Shown piece after piece: positions 63,009 to 64,000 of a stretch of DNA of 64,000 nt (position 1 is the first letter of the stretch; the number at the start of each line of letters is the position of its first letter). The position numbers and the translations under genes were made by a program. The notes under the pieces are model-generated. The model was not told the DNA's origin. It was given only the letters and a program-made list of their open reading frames with translations, and searched no databases. The stretch comes from Apoderus coryli (Eukaryota > Arthropoda > Insecta > Coleoptera > Attelabidae), in contig OU452206.1 in NCBI GenBank assembly GCA_911728435.2, positions 13,050,297 through 13,114,296 on the forward strand, read 5' to 3'.

Positions 63009-63312
63009 ATATACAGGGTGTCCCATAATATGAAATATCTCGAAAATAGTTGCTCGGACCGACATTTACCGTTTTTATGTAACAATGATGAGAAAAGTGA
63101 TATTTTTAATAAAAACGTAAATACACTGAGGCAGAAAAAAAATACACTGGTGTTTATGTACACACACACTACAGTTCACATCAAAACAATCAATAAATTC
63201 AAATTCCTCGCTCTCAAAAACCCCCCACCACATATCTAGGTTATTTAGGGAAATCGACAACGATATTACCACAATGGCAGCCGTGTATCTCGGTATAGGA
63301 CACCCTGTATAT
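63009..63312. mobile_element. MITE with perfect 15-bp terminal repeats of Tc1-like type
   Basis: atatacagggtgtcc (63009-63023) and its exact complement (63298-63312) bound 304 bp of non-coding DNA. The ends include the TA target dinucleotide and match the outermost bases of the transposon at 21022-25996 (tacagggtgtcc). The inner sequence differs, apart from a tatctcg phrase common next to such ends, so it is a different family. Reading frames inside (62988-63239 and its opposite) are incidental. Confidence 0.85.
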
Positions 63313-64000
63313 TTTGATTAAGGGCCATATTGATAGGCGACACTTAGCTTGTCCTTATCTGACATTGTCATTACAGCGTAGGGTTAGGAAGAAATATAGT
63401 CGCCCTCAAGTGGAGTGCAAACTATTAATTTACGCCTACTATAGAATGTTGATGCATTATGAGAGGTAGTTTATTTCAAGCCATTTTTTAAATTTATCGC
63501 TGCAACACCCCCGTATATAGCATATAAGCAGGGGCAAAACCAGAAGATGAATATCTCATGCACATTCTACACATGGTTCAAAAGGTGCCGATATATCCAT
63601 GTAGGAGTAGGAAAAAATATGTTTTTATCAAAAAGAAAGTTGGATTGTAAGATGAGACGATGAGTTGCGTTTGGTTTTGGCGGCACCCTGTATATTGAAA
63701 TAAGTATGTAAATTTACCAGAACTTGAATAACACTTAGGTATACCGCAGTTTAATTATTAGTTCATTCAGAAGCAATATAGAATTTTCTACTGCGTAACA
63801 TGTGAGGATGATTTTGAATCCTTTTAGAGAATAATGAAATTCATATGAGCGCGAATATTTTACAGCAAGAGGATTAATTATTTTTCGGCGTGTAGGTATA
63901 GAGCGGGAGGATTATTAATTAAATGCTGATGCCTTTGTTTTAATTTTGAGAGTGTTTAAAATGTATAAAATGGGGGAGATTAATTAAAAGTATACTTTAA
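63313..64000. other. No gene recognised; one transposon-end phrase
   Basis: ggcggcaccctgtatattg near 63680 looks like the right end of a Tc1-like element whose left end I could not find. The rest is AT-rich. Confidence 0.4.

Noticed and set aside
63500..63695. Second MITE ending in caccctgtatattg at about 63690
   Set aside because: No inverted partner end could be found upstream within the window.
1..64000. CRISPR array, operons, phage or bacterial defence genes
   Set aside because: There are no regularly spaced identical repeats, no prokaryotic gene density and no ribosome binding sites. Content is entirely of animal transposon type.

Overview
This window is AT-rich eukaryotic DNA, almost certainly from an insect with a large, repeat-filled genome. 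The evidence is the repertoire of elements (CR1/jockey-type, RTE-type, R2-like and RNase H-bearing non-LTR retrotransposons, mariner and Tc1-like DNA transposons, a Ty3/gypsy element primed by an insect-type tRNA-Trp), the absence of any operon structure, and candidate exons bounded by AG/GT. The species cannot be fixed from the sequence. No complete host gene is visible. The only plausible non-transposon coding pieces are a THAP zinc-finger first exon near 13.2 kb and an unassigned hydrophobic exon near 26.5 kb.

Layout. 0-5.4 kb: two copies of a repeat family carrying a tRNA-Ala-like module (one split by an R2-like relic), a foldback element, a nearly complete hammerhead-ribozyme fold, and a small MITE. 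6.4-9.8 kb: two decayed CR1-like 3' halves. 10.9-12.8 kb: a mariner with perfect terminal repeats nested in the tail of a minus-strand retrotransposon. 13.2-13.9 kb: the THAP exon and another CR1-like scrap. 15.4-16.9 kb: a truncated gypsy element (LTR, primer site, gag scrap, protease). 17.2-20.1 kb: Tc1-like transposase relics and an RTE piece. 21.0-26.0 kb: a Tc1-like transposon with unusually long (~440 bp) inverted repeats, with a long-ORF RTE element inserted in its left arm and flanked by an 11-bp target duplication. 27.4-28.2 kb: an RNase H-bearing retrotransposon relic.

28.8-35.0 kb is the best-preserved part. A CR1-like retrotransposon with an uninterrupted 932-codon endonuclease/reverse transcriptase ORF has a complete, apparently young DNA transposon inserted in its 3' UTR. 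That transposon encodes an intact 566-aa cysteine-rich protein of a family I have met only as uncharacterised proteins in invertebrates. It has ~130-bp imperfect terminal repeats and a short target duplication. It is the best candidate for something not formally described.

36-64 kb: more retrotransposon relics (jockey/CR1-type at 40.6, 45.7, 48.1 and, on the minus strand, 50.7-52.3 kb; R2-like at 52.9 kb; RTE at 53.5-55.6 kb; RNase H type at 44.7, 49.5 and 60.2 kb), two further hammerhead-like motifs (39.8 and 42.7 kb), a solo LTR with a 4-bp target duplication (57.9 kb), an internally deleted mariner relic (59.4 kb), a decayed Tc1-like transposase (61.7 kb) and several MITEs. The genes do not form a pathway. 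The window records successive insertions, several datable relative to each other by nesting. Retrotransposon and transposase relics are given approximate limits, because I placed them by recognising protein motifs by eye, not by alignment.
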